From the NCBI GenBank assembly GCA_015680685.1, contig MNCI01014438.1, positions 1,256,684 through 1,320,683 on the forward strand: a DNA stretch of 64,000 bases, given 5' to 3'. The position numbers were made by a program, and so were the translations under genes. This DNA comes from Gnetum montanum. Its lineage: Eukaryota; Streptophyta; Gnetopsida; Gnetales; Gnetaceae. The notes under the pieces are model-generated. The model ran no database searches, had not been told where the DNA came from, and was given only the letters and a program-made list of their open reading frames with translations. This document shows, one piece after another, positions 35,294-47,153 of the stretch (position 1 is its first letter; every line of letters begins with the position of its first letter).

Positions 35294-37105
35294 TGTACCA
35301 TCCGAAGTCGTCAGTGCAAGGCTAGAATGAAACAAACACTGAGAGATCTATAGACAGGCACAGAAGACTCTACCTTCACTTGAGAGAGAGCTGAAACTGA
35401 TGAAGGTAGAGTACCTTGGGTGGTCTGCATGTAGATCAGAAAAGGATTTCCCCAAACGTATGCCAATGTGCAATATGCTAGGTTATTTGTAAATAGCGTA
35501 ATAAACGTAAACCAGAACATGAATGTGCAGGAATATAAACAAAGAGGTAAGCAAGAATGAATGAAAAGTGTAATAAATCTTGATCAGAAATGAAGTAATT
35601 GTATTACAAAATGAAGATTACAATGCACGGGTCTGAATGTAGTTGTGGATCTGACATAAGGCAGATGAAGAGCCCTAGTGGATGCAGAGGGATGATGGTA
35701 TGCTGGTTTGGACTATAGGCACAGCGTGAAGGCTGTATGGTCAACATGCAGGGTAGAAGTCTAGCATGAAGGCTGTATGGTCAACATGCAAGGTAGAATT
35801 CCAGCATGTAGGGTTGGTGTTCCCAATCATCTCCCAATCAATTTTTTTAATCTCCCCCTTACTTGATAAAAAATTGAGATTTTTATAGGTTTTAGGGCAT
35901 GAAACTCAGATCTGGAGTGGTATGAGTGGCCGTTGGTGAGAAAATTTTGGGTCAGATGACATGTGGCTGCGTTACCCGAGTGCAAATAATATTACAACTA
36001 TACAATGTGCTGCATGCCAGCATGTACACGTTGGGCATGTGAACCTAATGTACAAACTTGACCAATACAAAAGAATTGAACCTTACAAATGAACATTACT
36101 GTTACAATAGAGAATCTTGAAATTGACACTTGGATTTGAGCTTTGGTATCATGAGAATTCTACCTGTAGATTTTGAACTTGATCTAATACGATTTTGAAA
36201 GGCTTCAAGTGGTGTACATTGTGTTGCGTACTGGGCATGCAGATCAGTGTGCAGGTTGACTGAATTGTCTGATCGACCTTGCTTTTGGTGATGCACACTA
36301 GGCATGCACACTGGGTATGCAGAATATGCATGCTCAGCATATAGGTCATGGAAGTGCATCATTTGAATCTTCATTTTGGAAGCTTGGGATGATGCCTAAC
36401 AATTGCCTTGCCTCTGAGAGTCGATTGTAGGTGGAGATCTTATTCTGGTGTGCCTGTTCTGAGAAATCCTTGATGGTGCACACTGGGTGTGCATGCTGGG
36501 CATGAATGAATGAAAACCCATCATTTGGAGCTCAAAATTTGATTTTCAGGTGCCTAAGATGATGCTCAACAGTTTTCCTACCTCTGGGAGTCAATTTCAG
36601 GTGAAAATCTTGCTCTTTGGTGCCTATTTTGGGTCATTTTGGTGGTGTATGCTGGGCTGTACGCTGGTCAGCGTACACCAAAATGTACCCAGCGTACACA
36701 CATGTAAATGCCTCATTTCAGGGCACAAAATTTGATTTTTAGGGGGCTAAGAGCTACTGGGGACCTTGGGAAAGGTCATGGGGGGTCCAAACACTCAATT
36801 CTGGTATGTTTTGGCTCATTTTGGGGCCTAAAAGTTACTGCACACTGAGCTTCACGCTGGGCATGTAGGCTTGTGTGCAAGAAGTATACTTAGTTAAAAC
36901 TAAGTGTTTTGAGTTTCAAACTTGCAGTTCTTGTTGCCAGATGTTTATGTAGTCTCCAATGGATCTCGAAGAACTTTTACTTGCTTGATTTGACTCTGTT
37001 TGATGTTGTTTGTGAATTTTGTAAGTTTCGGTCATGCTTAGAAGCATCATGACTTAGCTTGATTCCTATCTGAAAGTGCTAGGTCCAAATTTTTGTGGTG
37101 TTTCA
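35294..37105 (-). repeat. 3' LTR of element C
   Basis: 1812 bp. Minus-strand TATA (CCTATAAAA) at 35881-35889. It contains a local duplication of about 45 bases (ggctgtatggtcaacatgca twice, about 35729-35790) not present in the 5' LTR. Perfect 9-bp palindrome tgtacgctg/cagcgtaca at 36658-36677. Two to three diverged units of the 180-bp repeat at about 36360-36860. Confidence 0.93.
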
Positions 37106-38497
37106 TTGGCCCATCTTTGTTGATCCTTGGAGGAATCGACTCGAGAAGCGTCGACAAAGAAGTACAAAACACCACAAGCAACTTAGTAGCATTGTCCTTT
37201 GACACTTGGCCAGATGTCCTCGCACCATGTTCAGAAGTACTTGGGATTGGGGAATGAGGTTTTGAGATGATGTCTAGTGGATATGTTTGCAACTATGGGA
37301 TTGGGAATTAATTGAGGGATTGTGCAGGTGTAGGAGAGGAGTGTTCATCTATGCTAATGATCCATGTTGGTCCTCGTCGATAACCAGTATTTGGCAGACT
37401 TGGAACCACGGCATGAGATGTGTGTCCTTTGGAGGAACAAGACTCTTGTATCAGTTTAAGAGAACTTGTTGTCACAACCAAAGCCATGCAGTGGGGTGTA
37501 ACATGATGGTTTGAGACATGAATATTTCTTTCCAAGATAACTGCCTTCCCACCTGGGGCTTGTATGGGAAGTGCCAAGGGTCTTGTGGTTCATTTTTCTC
37601 TTTGCTATTTGATCTTCTTTTTTTCTTTTTTTCTTTCTTTTTGTTTTTTTTTTGGAAAGAGCTTTCTTTCAGTTTTGCACTCATGCTCATGTGCTATGTT
37701 GTGTGTTGCAACTACTTGAGAGTGTCGTAGCATGCAATAGTGTGCTCAAAGTTTTGGGGTGTACTAGGTGTATCTAGGAACTATAACTGGGTAGGAAAGG
37801 GAACGAGAGTGTTGGGGAAATGGAAAGTGTATTGGAAACTAGGAATGTACTTTTGAACAGATTGATTAACCTAGTTGCATGCATCAGAAACAATGTGGCA
37901 CCTTGTTACCATGATGAAGTGTATCACCACTGGGTGTCATCCTGCAAACACAACTCCAAGAAGATAAGAAAACCATAAGTGAATGAGTTAGCAAACACTT
38001 TAGACATGAATGTGAATGTGGCCGATGCAAATAGAGGCACCATGTGAAACTTAAGGCAAAAAAAATGAGCAGCAATAGTGTTGTCAAAGCCGATGTGATG
38101 AATGAAGTGGTAGGAATTGATGAAGAAATATCATGAATTACAACATCAAATGAATGTTTTAGATATGATCTTGCTAGTTTATAGTCTTAGCAGACTGTCG
38201 TGGGTTAGTTTTATGTCATAACCCATTGGACGTTGCCAGTTTATCATTGTAGTGGAGAGTGCGATGCTATTCTATAGTCATGGTGGACTATGAAGAGGCA
38301 AGCTAGTTTATAGTCTTAGCAGACTTTGGTAAATGAGTGTGATAGTTTAGTGTCATGTCGAATAGAGCTCTGTGGTGTTGGTTTACCATCATGATGCCAG
38401 GACAATCTATGGTATCAATTTACCGTCATGATTCCAAGACATATCTGTGGTATCAGTTTACTGTCATCATTCCAGGACATACACATACCTATGATGT
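37106..38497 (-). other. 3' UTR of element C with array C3
   Basis: No gene. On the minus strand it runs from the integrase stop to the polypurine tract beside 37106. Array words (element sense) resembling gactataaactagc and gacggtaaactgat lie at about 38170-38500. A strongly T-rich block (A/G-rich on the minus strand) is at 37605-37665. The inverted repeat around the polypurine tract is at 37096-37174. Confidence 0.75.
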
Positions 38498-39841
38498 TTA
38501 GATGTGAAATGGCATAAGGTATAGGTGGTTCATTGGATGAGCAAGCTCATTACTGTTTATATCAGCTAGCTTAAACGCTCCATTATCGTACGCTCTGGTG
38601 ACCAAGTAAAGACCTTCCCAGTTGGTTGAGAACTTGTCTGCATGTTCACAAACCGCCTTAAGAACAAGGTCACCTTCTTTGATCGGTTGCTTATGAATAA
38701 CATGTTGATGGTGCCGTATTTTTTGCTTCTGATACCACTAAATTTGATCAAGTGTTCATGTGCGTTCTTCTTCCACCGAGTCAAGGTCAACAATGAGCAA
38801 GGCATTGTTTTGACCTTCATCAAGGAGTCTAGAGAGTGTGATCCTTAGGGATGGTTCCTGCAACTCCAAAGGTAAAATATCTTCTGATCCATAAACAAGA
38901 ATATATGGTGTTGTACCTATGGATGTCTGATGCATAGTCCGGTAGGCCCATAACGCGTATACTAGCTGCTCATGCCATCTTTTCTTGCTCTGAGTAAGCA
39001 TCTTCTTGAGCACTGAGATGAAAATCTTGTTCATGGCTTCTACTTGTCCATTGCTCTGAGGGTAGTAAGACGATGAAAATGAGTGTTTAATACCTAGGCT
39101 CTCACAGAACATTTTTGTTTCAACACTGCTGAATTGTGGCCCATTGTCAGTGATGATAGTCATCGAGATGCCAAAACGGGTCATAATATTTTCTAAGATG
39201 AAGTTGCATACTTGTTTTGATGTGGTTTTTCTAAGGGGAATAGCTTCTACCCATTTAGTAAAATATTCTGTTGTGGTTATGATAAAGCTATGTCCCACAA
39301 AAGATGGGGGAGTTATTGGTCCTATAATGTCTAACCCCCATTTTTGGAAAGGCCATGTGATTTGAGTCGTCTGCAATTCATTCAGTGGAACATGTATAAG
39401 ATTACCGTGCTTTTGACACATATTGCACCTCTTGACCTTGGAGAAGCAATCGTACTCCATATGTCGCCAATAATAGCCTAAACGTTTGATTTTTTTTGCC
39501 ATTGCTTTAGGCGTTATGTGCCCTCCGCATAGTCCTTCATGAACTCTTTCCACGATGGTTTGGCCATCAGTACTACTAACACATGTTAAAAAGATGTCTT
39601 CATAGGATCTATGACATAGTGTATCTCCTACTAGTGTATATTGTCTAGAGCATTTTCGTACTGCGTCCTTTTGAGCATTCGATAGGTATTGAGGTGGTTC
39701 GCCATGTAGAAGGTACTCTTTGATGTCATCGTACCATTCTATGACGTGTGTCGTGCTAATGGATGCTATGGAAAGTTCATTGGGAGCATCAGTTATGGGC
39801 TTGGCACAACTCACGATGGAACTGGGCAGCGCACGAAACAT
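38498..39841 (-). pseudogene. int: Integrase of element C
   Basis: Best preserved integrase here. Zinc-binding part VHEGLCGGH ... CNMCQKHGN. The catalytic triad positions are all present: WGLDIIGP, ITDNGPQF, YYPQSNGQVEAMNK. The C-terminal module continues through two stops (after EEERT and in LDQI*WYQ) in the same frame (LVLKAV, NWEGLYLVT) to a TAA at 38498-38500. It is the last part of the single pol frame that begins at 41974. In an intact element it joins the cDNA to host DNA in the nucleus. Confidence 0.9.
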
Positions 39842-41974
39842 ATCGAGTGAGATATTTAGAGCTAATGTGGCTAGTGCATCTACAATGGTATTATCATTTC
39901 TAGGAACATGTTGTAGTTCTACATTTATAAACTATTTCAAAAAGTGTTTTGTCAGGTCACAGTAGGGTTGTAGATGAGATTCTTTGCATGCGTAAACATC
40001 TTTGACTTGGTTTATGATTAACTATGAGTCACCTCTAACTACGAGGCGTGTGATGTTTGAAGCTTGTGCTGCCATGAGGCCTTTGAGGAGACCTTTATAC
40101 TCTACTACGTTATTGGTACAAGGAAAGTTAAATCGGTAAGCAAAGGGTTGGATCTCCTCGGAGGGATATGTGATAACGGCAACAACAATTCCCCCTCGGG
40201 AGGTGGATGCTCCATCAAAGTTTAATATCGCATCATAGTTATCAGGAACTATGTCAATTTTGCTTATGTTTTCATCTAGAAACTCTAAATTAATCATTTC
40301 TTGATCTTGTGTTGGTGATGCGGTCATCTAATTGACTATAGCTTCACCTTTGATGGATGATTGGGCTATGTAATGCAGGTCAAACTCAGCAATCATTGCC
40401 TTCCATTGAGCTAGATTGCTTGATTCATACATGTTGTTTGTGATTGCTCTGAGTACATTTCTTTTGCAGATTATGTTTACTTGGTTTCGAAAGAGATAAT
40501 GTCGTCATTTCTTCAGAGAAAAGATAAGGGCTAAACATGACCTCTCCACCTCATTTTATTTCTTTTCATAGGCTACTAATGTGTGGCTTAAGTAGTAAAC
40601 AGGAACTTCGGTTCCATCATCTTGTTTCTGGCAAAGCATAGACACAATTGATGAATCCGATGTGACAAGGTAGATGTAGAATGGTTTAATGTTCTAAGGC
40701 AGATAAACTATCGGTAATTGAGTCAATTCCGTTTTGATATTGTCAAAAGCTTCTTCGCATTGTGGGGTCCATTGAAAATGCATACTCTTGCATAGCAAAT
40801 GGTTCATGGGTTTCAACTTATCAGTTAGTTTTTCTATAAAGCTCCTAATGAAATGTAATCTACCTTGTAGGCCTCAAAGTTTGGTAAGGTTTCTTGGAGG
40901 TTGCAAGTTTGTGATAGCCTTCACCTTATCGGGGTCTACTCGAATCCCTGCTTCTAAAACTATGAATCCTAGAATTTTTCCTAATTTGATCTCAAAGAAA
41001 CACTTCTTTGGGTTTAGTCTAAGCTCATATTTTAAACAATGCTTAAGTACCAAGTCTAGGCCTTGTATGTGCTACTCTTGTATCTTTGATTTAACCACTA
41101 TATCATCTACGTAATTGTTGAGCGAGTGAAGGATGTAATCAGTAAAGATGAAGGTCATCGCTCATTGATACGTAGCCCCAGCATTCTTTAAATCGAAGGG
41201 CATCATCGTATAACAAAATGTCCCCCATGGTGTCATGAAGGTTGTCCTAAGTTTATGTTCAGGGTTAATCTGGATTTGAATATATCCTGAGAAGCCATCC
41301 ATAAAAGATAATAGTGCATGCCTAGTTGTTGAGTCAACTAGTTGATCAATACTAGGTAGTGGAAAGTCATCTTTTATGGTCGCTAAGTTGAGGTCCCAGA
41401 AGTCAATGCATAGGCAAATGCTTCTATTCTTCTTTGGGACAATAACCATGTTGGATACCCAGTCAGTGTAGTCAAAAGCCCGAATGAAACCATCTTGATA
41501 AAGTTTGGTGATCTCATTGCGAACTGCCAACGCTACCTCAGGCTTAACCTTACGTGCTTTTTTTTTCACTGGTCTTAACTTCGGGTCGAGTATGATGTTA
41601 TGCTAGACTATTCAAGGGTCTAGCCTAGGCATGTCAGTGTAAGACCAAGTGAATTTCTTGATGTTTCTTTTTAGCACTTTTGCTATGTCATCAGAAATTT
41701 GTGGGTCTAGTACAGTACTTAGTTTTAGTATCTTAACTTCGCCGCTTGGCATAGTGATGGGGGTTTCAATTAATGGATCCTCAGTGATGTTATCAACTTC
41801 AATATCCAGCAATTTCTTCATGCTCTGAAAGCATTCTATCATTTCCTTTGTCGATGCCACGAAGTTTTCATAAGTCAATGTGCCTAAATCAATGGACTTT
41901 CGAATCATCTCCCATTGGATGGGTCCGTATGGTCCATTGATGAATAGTGGTGCGAATAGTTTCTTGCTATCCAT
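39842..41974 (-). pseudogene. pol: RT and two RNase H domains of element C
   Basis: ATG at 41974 opens a frame that stays in register to 38498 (1159 codons), broken only by about a dozen stops. RT: KPEVALAVRNEITKLYQ, DFPLPSIDQL, FMDGFSGYIQIQIN, FCYTMMPFDLKNAGATYQ* and an intact YVDD box near 41110. RT-linked RNase H at about 40700-40430. Second RNase H at about 40279-39880: NFDGA, NNVVEYKG, RGDS, IVDALA, with all four acidic positions present. Two RNase H domains define the Tat clade. Confidence 0.9.
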
Positions 41975-41982
41975 GCTTGCTC

Positions 41983-42045
41983 NAGGGCCTTACCGGGCCG
42001 ATCGTAGCAGTTTAGGGCCTTACCGGGCCATACCTATTCGTTTAT
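41983..42045 (-). repeat. Array C2 remnant with a single N
   Basis: Two or three units of (element sense) ggcccggtaaggccctaaactg, with an isolated N at 41983 right at the array edge. This is where A2 and B2 lie in the other elements. The N suggests the array was collapsed or mis-joined in assembly. Confidence 0.6.
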
Positions 42046-42249
42046 GATTTCTAGTTGATTGTACAACTTATAATCATTATTAGGTATGAAACTACAAGAT
42101 GAAGAGTATGTGCCAAGGTGTTTAGTTTAGACGACAAGAGTCAACGTAAGAGGGAAGGTCTTATATGGGTAATGTTTGGCCTAGTGCATATCTAGGCCAA
42201 AGTCGAGCCAGAACCCTAAACCCTAAACCCAAAGTTGAGCTAGAACCAA

Positions 42250-43220
42250 AGAGAACAGTATGAACCCAAGCTAAGCTTTAGCGTGAACCTAAGCTAAACT
42301 TCAGCGTGAAATAGTGGGAGATTCAGCGTGACGAGGAGGTGAGGATTTGGTCATAGGGGGAAGGGAAAGGTGGTGATCCGATGTGAAGGAGGCAGCAAAG
42401 GTAGCAAAGATCATGGTGTGAAGCGTTAAATGAAAGCCCCCAGCGTGCATGCCCTGGAGAAACCCTCAGCATGCAGGGAATTGAAACCCCAATGTGCAGG
42501 GAGTTGAAACCCTAGCAGGAAGGGAGTTGAAACCCCAACGTGAACGCCCTGGAAGAACCCTCAGCGTGAATGCTTCATCATGCAGTTAGCATGCAACGAC
42601 AAACCCCAGCGTGAAGACGACATGGAGGATTCAGCGTGAAGCCTCGAAACCAGCCTCCAATGTGAACCCCCTTCACTTAGAAATCCTTAGCGTGAACACT
42701 AGATAGGGACTTTTAGCGTGCATGTCCTTGCTCCAGTGTAAAGGTCTTGAATGTAGCGTGATGGGATGGGCAAGGGAAAGCAGGTGAGAGACCAGGGAAG
42801 GAAGGATCCTGACTTGACCTTTTCTAAGGAGAGTGAGGTGATGCTCCAGTGCCTGCCCAAGCCCTTGATCCCATCATGGTATGGATCAATGCGTCGGTAG
42901 ATCCTAGTCCTTTGTCTAAATTTTTGTTTTTGTTTACTATTTTCATTAATTTTTGTTTGGTTTTTCTTATTTTGATGCATAGAATTTGTGTGAGGCTTGG
43001 CCTATTTCTTTGGTGTAGATATTAGTGTGTAGGCCAGCATCAACCCTTGTCTCCCTTGCTCGGCGTATGGCCAGTTTTATGTCTGGAATGCAATTTAGTG
43101 ATATCCTCAGCATGCAGGGGGGCCAAAATGCTCAACGAGCTGGGTTTGCACGCCCACATTCCCAGTGTGCAAGACCTACATGCCCAGTGTGAACCTTGAA
43201 AGCTTTTCCAAGTGCTGGCC
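42250..43220 (+). repeat. AGCGTGAA/CAGCGTGCA repeats around the antisense 5' end of C
   Basis: At least ten agcgtga/agcgtgc words between 42283 and 42765, with further cagcatgca and cccagtgt words to 43220. The same words make up the palindromes in the LTRs of C and Z. The region covers the presumed promoter, exon 1 and intron 1 of the antisense gene. No clear TATA box was identified. Confidence 0.65.
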
Positions 43221-46200
43221 CCCCAGCGTAAAACCTTCTCTTTAGCTCTTTTTTTGTGTGTGTAGCTTACTTATCCTAGTTCTTGAAGATGTGCAAAGGT
43301 CTTAAACCTTTCCTCTTAGTGGTGGAGCTTGTTGGAGTTCTGGCGTTGTTCGGGACTATTGATTCTGATGAGCCGGTACCTGATATGACCATCGATCGAG
43401 ATGGGGTATGGTTTAGAATGGGTGCCAGCAAGTTCCTTGCCTTCATCTTACAAGGATTCAGTGTGGTAATATGGTCTCACCTAAGTGAACAATTAGCATG
43501 TAGTGTCCTTGAGACTATGTTACCGGGATCCTCAAATGGCATAGTGGCCTTCATGGTCAACATCGATGAGGGATTGTTTATGGTTGGGGATGCTCCCTCT
43601 GGAGGGCCCAGATCCACCTGTCCATTAACACGTGTATGGGACCTATTATCATGTAGCCCTTACAATGTCAATAGAACCTTATTCCTAGCCTCTCATGTGC
43701 ACACTTTGTTCCAGAATCCTCCTAGAATGGTGTACAGGGTAGAAAGGTAAGGTTGTCTAATTTATCGTTCCTGCTTTGATGCTAAGTGGTTGTTCATATT
43801 TTGACTGTCATTTCTTTGTAGGCCTCAATTTGATAAAGAAGGATTATGCATAGGTGATGATGGACTCGCATTGGCTCTTACTGCCTTAGAGGCTTTCATG
43901 GTAGGTCCCACTCTCTGTGGTGCCGTGTTAGCCCAGACCAAGGGTGTAATTGTCCTTTTTCACAAACGATACTCCAAGGCTTTTGCATGATGTGAGGCTC
44001 GGGGGTGGCTACATGGGGATTGGTCCTGTAATGGGCTAGTTTTCCCATGCAATGCTAATTCAGCTTCTAATGGTCTTAATCCATTGGCCAAAGGTAAGTA
44101 ATAGTGTTTTTGATGCCTCACGTTTGTTTGTTTTGCTACCTCATTGGTTGTATTGATTCTATGGTTTTACCTTGCACATATAGTGGATGTTACCCCTAGT
44201 GGAGTCACCATAACAACTGGCCAGACTGAGGGTATTTTGGCCATAAAATTCAAGGATCTTGATGGTGCACAATGGTGGTTGCATGATAAGGAACCATCGC
44301 ATATTATCAGTTGCTTGAGTGATTCTGGCCTCATGGAGTTGTTTACTACTCTAAGTCCTAACGTCTCCGTGATCGAGATGATTGCGATCATTGATTCTCT
44401 CAACAAAGCTGTTACTTACTATAGCACTCATGTCAAGGGAATTAAAGTAGCTTTCCATCTGTCAACAGAGTTCTTTTTGGACCTCTTCGGTGTACTGGCA
44501 GATTGGGCTAGAGTGACTTTGGATAGAGCACAGAAAGAGGTCCATGTTGTTTGTGAGCTAGAGGATTGGCTGGGTGTACTTAAGGGTGATAACGGATTTC
44601 CTATGCAGGGAAGATCAAAAGTAACTAAAGTAAATGAGTTGTATCCACTATTCAAAGCATGAGTTTTTCCTAAGTCCCTATCCCAAGTGAAGAATTTTGG
44701 GGTAGAATCTGTGCGTATCATGCACATGATTCTGGAGACTGGGATGCATTATAATTAGGCTTAGTTTTTACTTTCAGGTTTCCACAAAGAGATAGTGAGA
44801 TTGTGTTAGAACGTTGAGGCACAGTTCCATTTTACCTTTGCATTCTTCATTGGTTACCTACATCGACTAGCTGAATTTCTAGTAGTTCACGTGGGTAACG
44901 AGTACATGTTAAGGGATCATGGCCAACTATCTTGCCCATGGATTCGCCACTTGTTTGAAGTGACTAAATCTCAAGATGCTCCCGAAGGGATTAATGAATC
45001 GGTCTCTGTTACAATAGGGGGATCATCTGGTCATTCAATCCATACACATGACAGTGTAGGGTTGGAGCTAGGTGGTGTGCCCTATACTACTAGGAGAGTT
45101 GATCGAGTAATCAAGGAGACAATTGGGAAGGCAAAATCTAAAGTTCAAAGACCTAAGCGCTCTAGAGGGGTTTCTCTAGCTATAGATGAACCAAAGGTGA
45201 AATGCATATGGTTTAAAGTATCTGCACATGGTAAGTAAGCCTGATTCATTCATTTATCCTTGTTTTATTATTATTATTATTATTATTATTGGTCATTTAT
45301 ATTAAAGTGATGTTAAACTTATGAATATCATCAGAGCCAACTCCTGGAGTGAGAAGAGAGGGGTTAGCACCAATCATAGAGGAAGAAGGGGTCCCCACCA
45401 ACCAAGGTGAGGAGAACGAAGCAGGTAATGACGAGATGGAAGTCCCCATCCCTCTAAGGGAAGAAACAACAAAACGAGCGGAAGTCACCACAGAGAAAGA
45501 TCACACTGGTGATCAGAAAGAAGTTGACGAGATGTTTGATGATTTCTTTGAAGGAAGGTTAAACCTTGACAATCCTCCGAATCTAGAAGAAGAAAGGGAT
45601 TTTGGTATGTTCTCCTTATTATGTTTATTTGATTTTTGAATTGTTTCATTTCCATTATTTAGATTTTTGATTTTATGTTTTTGCTGCTACAAGGCGCAAA
45701 TGTTGAAACCAGGACAACTCTTAATGTTCATTCAGAAATACCTACAATGAAGACGCTAGTGGAAACAAACACCGAAGTTGGTCCATCTTCTACAAATGAA
45801 TCATTTACTTGGATCAAAATGCCAAGTAAAATGGATTTTGTCCTTGGTATCATCAATGAGGTAGTTGATCGCATCCAACAAGCTCATCCTAAAATAGGTA
45901 CATATGCTTTAAGCATTTTGAGTCTTTCTGTCTTCGCATCTATTTCTACTATCCAATGTCTAATGTATATTCTCCTTATAGAGAGGCTTCAACTAGAGAT
46001 GTTTGTAGAGGGGTTAGGCTTACGGTCTTCGTTTGATGCCTTTGCTAGGCACACTGTGGTAGAGATGGAATCTCCTAAGAGAGTAATTACTACTGCCTCT
46101 AGGGAGATCTCTGTAGGCGAGTTTCCTCTTAAACATCCTACTTGGTTTGCTATGGACAAAGGGAAGGCCTTAGCCAATATTGATCTAGGCCTTGATGGAA

Positions 46201-46467
46201 CAGACTGGGCAAGTGTCCCTGAAGAAGAAATCCTTCGTCGGCTAGAGTTTGGTATAAGAGGATCCTCTTCAGTAAGTCGTTTAAACTTGTAACTTTTTAT
46301 TTGTTTTTAGTAGAAAATGTTACCCCTTTTTGTTTTTTTCTTAGTTAATTATTTTCTTTTATTTTTTACAGAGTCATGATGATGGCAATGAAGGTGGCCC
46401 CAATGGAGGGGAAACTCATGATGCAGGGGAGTTTGAGGGGAAAGCCCCTCCTGATCTTGATGTTTAG
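42780..46467 (+). pseudogene. Antisense multi-exon gene of element C
   Basis: Clearest copy; antisense to C. Exon 1 ends near 42893 (ESEVMLQCLPKP, donor CG^GTAGAT). Later exons with GT-AG borders: about 43297-43746 (FSVVIWSHLSEQLACSV), 43822-44093 (FDKEGLCIGDDGLALALTAL, one TGA), 44184-45230 (SDSGLMELFTTLSPNVSVIE, HLSTEFFLDLFGVLADW; ends CACATG^GTAAGT), 45335-45604 (acidic), 45694-45897, 45982-46271 (FAMDKGKALANIDLG; donor TTCA^GTAAGT), 46372-46467 (acidic tail ending PPDLDV). Introns are about 75-400 bases. Stops include a TGA in FA*C and a TAG in HYN*A that is shared with A and B. Role unknown. Confidence 0.78.
45265..45290 (+). repeat. (ATT)n microsatellite in an intron of the antisense gene
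   Basis: About eight ATT units in the intron 45231-45334. Confidence 0.85.
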
Positions 46468-46864
46468 TTTTTAAAATTTGGCGTTGTTATTAGTTATGTT
46501 TCTGTGGGTTGTAAACAGAATTTTTTTTTGAGCTGTATATGAACAGATGTGTAAACTAGGTTAACTTTTGTAATCATCCATTTATATATTTATACATTTT
46601 TTTTGTTGTTTTCATATTCCAATTTTTTTTTGTTTTTTTTAGAGTTGTTTGAATTTTGAGAAGAAATAATGCAAGGACATGGAGAAAAAGTCTTTTTCTT
46701 GTTTTGTTATTTAAGTGTAAACATGAAATAAAGTGCAAATGTAACCCAAACGATAACTGTGCCAAAGGAAGACATAAAGGAAAGCGTAACTTGTACTGCA
46801 AAGATGTAATCATAGAATGTAATCTAAGAATTTAAACTTTTGAGGCAAATGAAAGTAAACTTGC

Positions 46865-47150
46865 TCTAGTTTAAGGCCATTTCGGGCCATACATACATGA
46901 GTGTCAGTTTAAAGTCATGACGGACTGCAACTTGATCATTCTAGTTTAAGGCCATTTCGGGCCGTAAATAAACAAGAGGGATATCAACTGATACGATGGG
47001 TTTTCATGTAAACCGACCATTCCTGACCATGGCTAGTTTTATCTCATTCTGGACATGTGATAGTTTAATGTCATTCCAGACTTGCGTAGTTTAGTGTCAT
47101 TTCGGACAATCATAGTTTCACGTCATTGCGGACTGTCATAGATTGTTAAT
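46865..47150 (-). repeat. Array C1, diverged units
   Basis: Element-sense words ggcccgaaatggccttaaact at about 46885 and 46960, followed by looser copies (gaatgacattaaactatcac, gaaatgacactaaactacg). Equivalent to A1 and B1. The stretch 46468-46864 between this array and the antisense gene is AT-rich with T-runs and no gene seen. Confidence 0.8.
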
Positions 47151-47153
47151 TGT

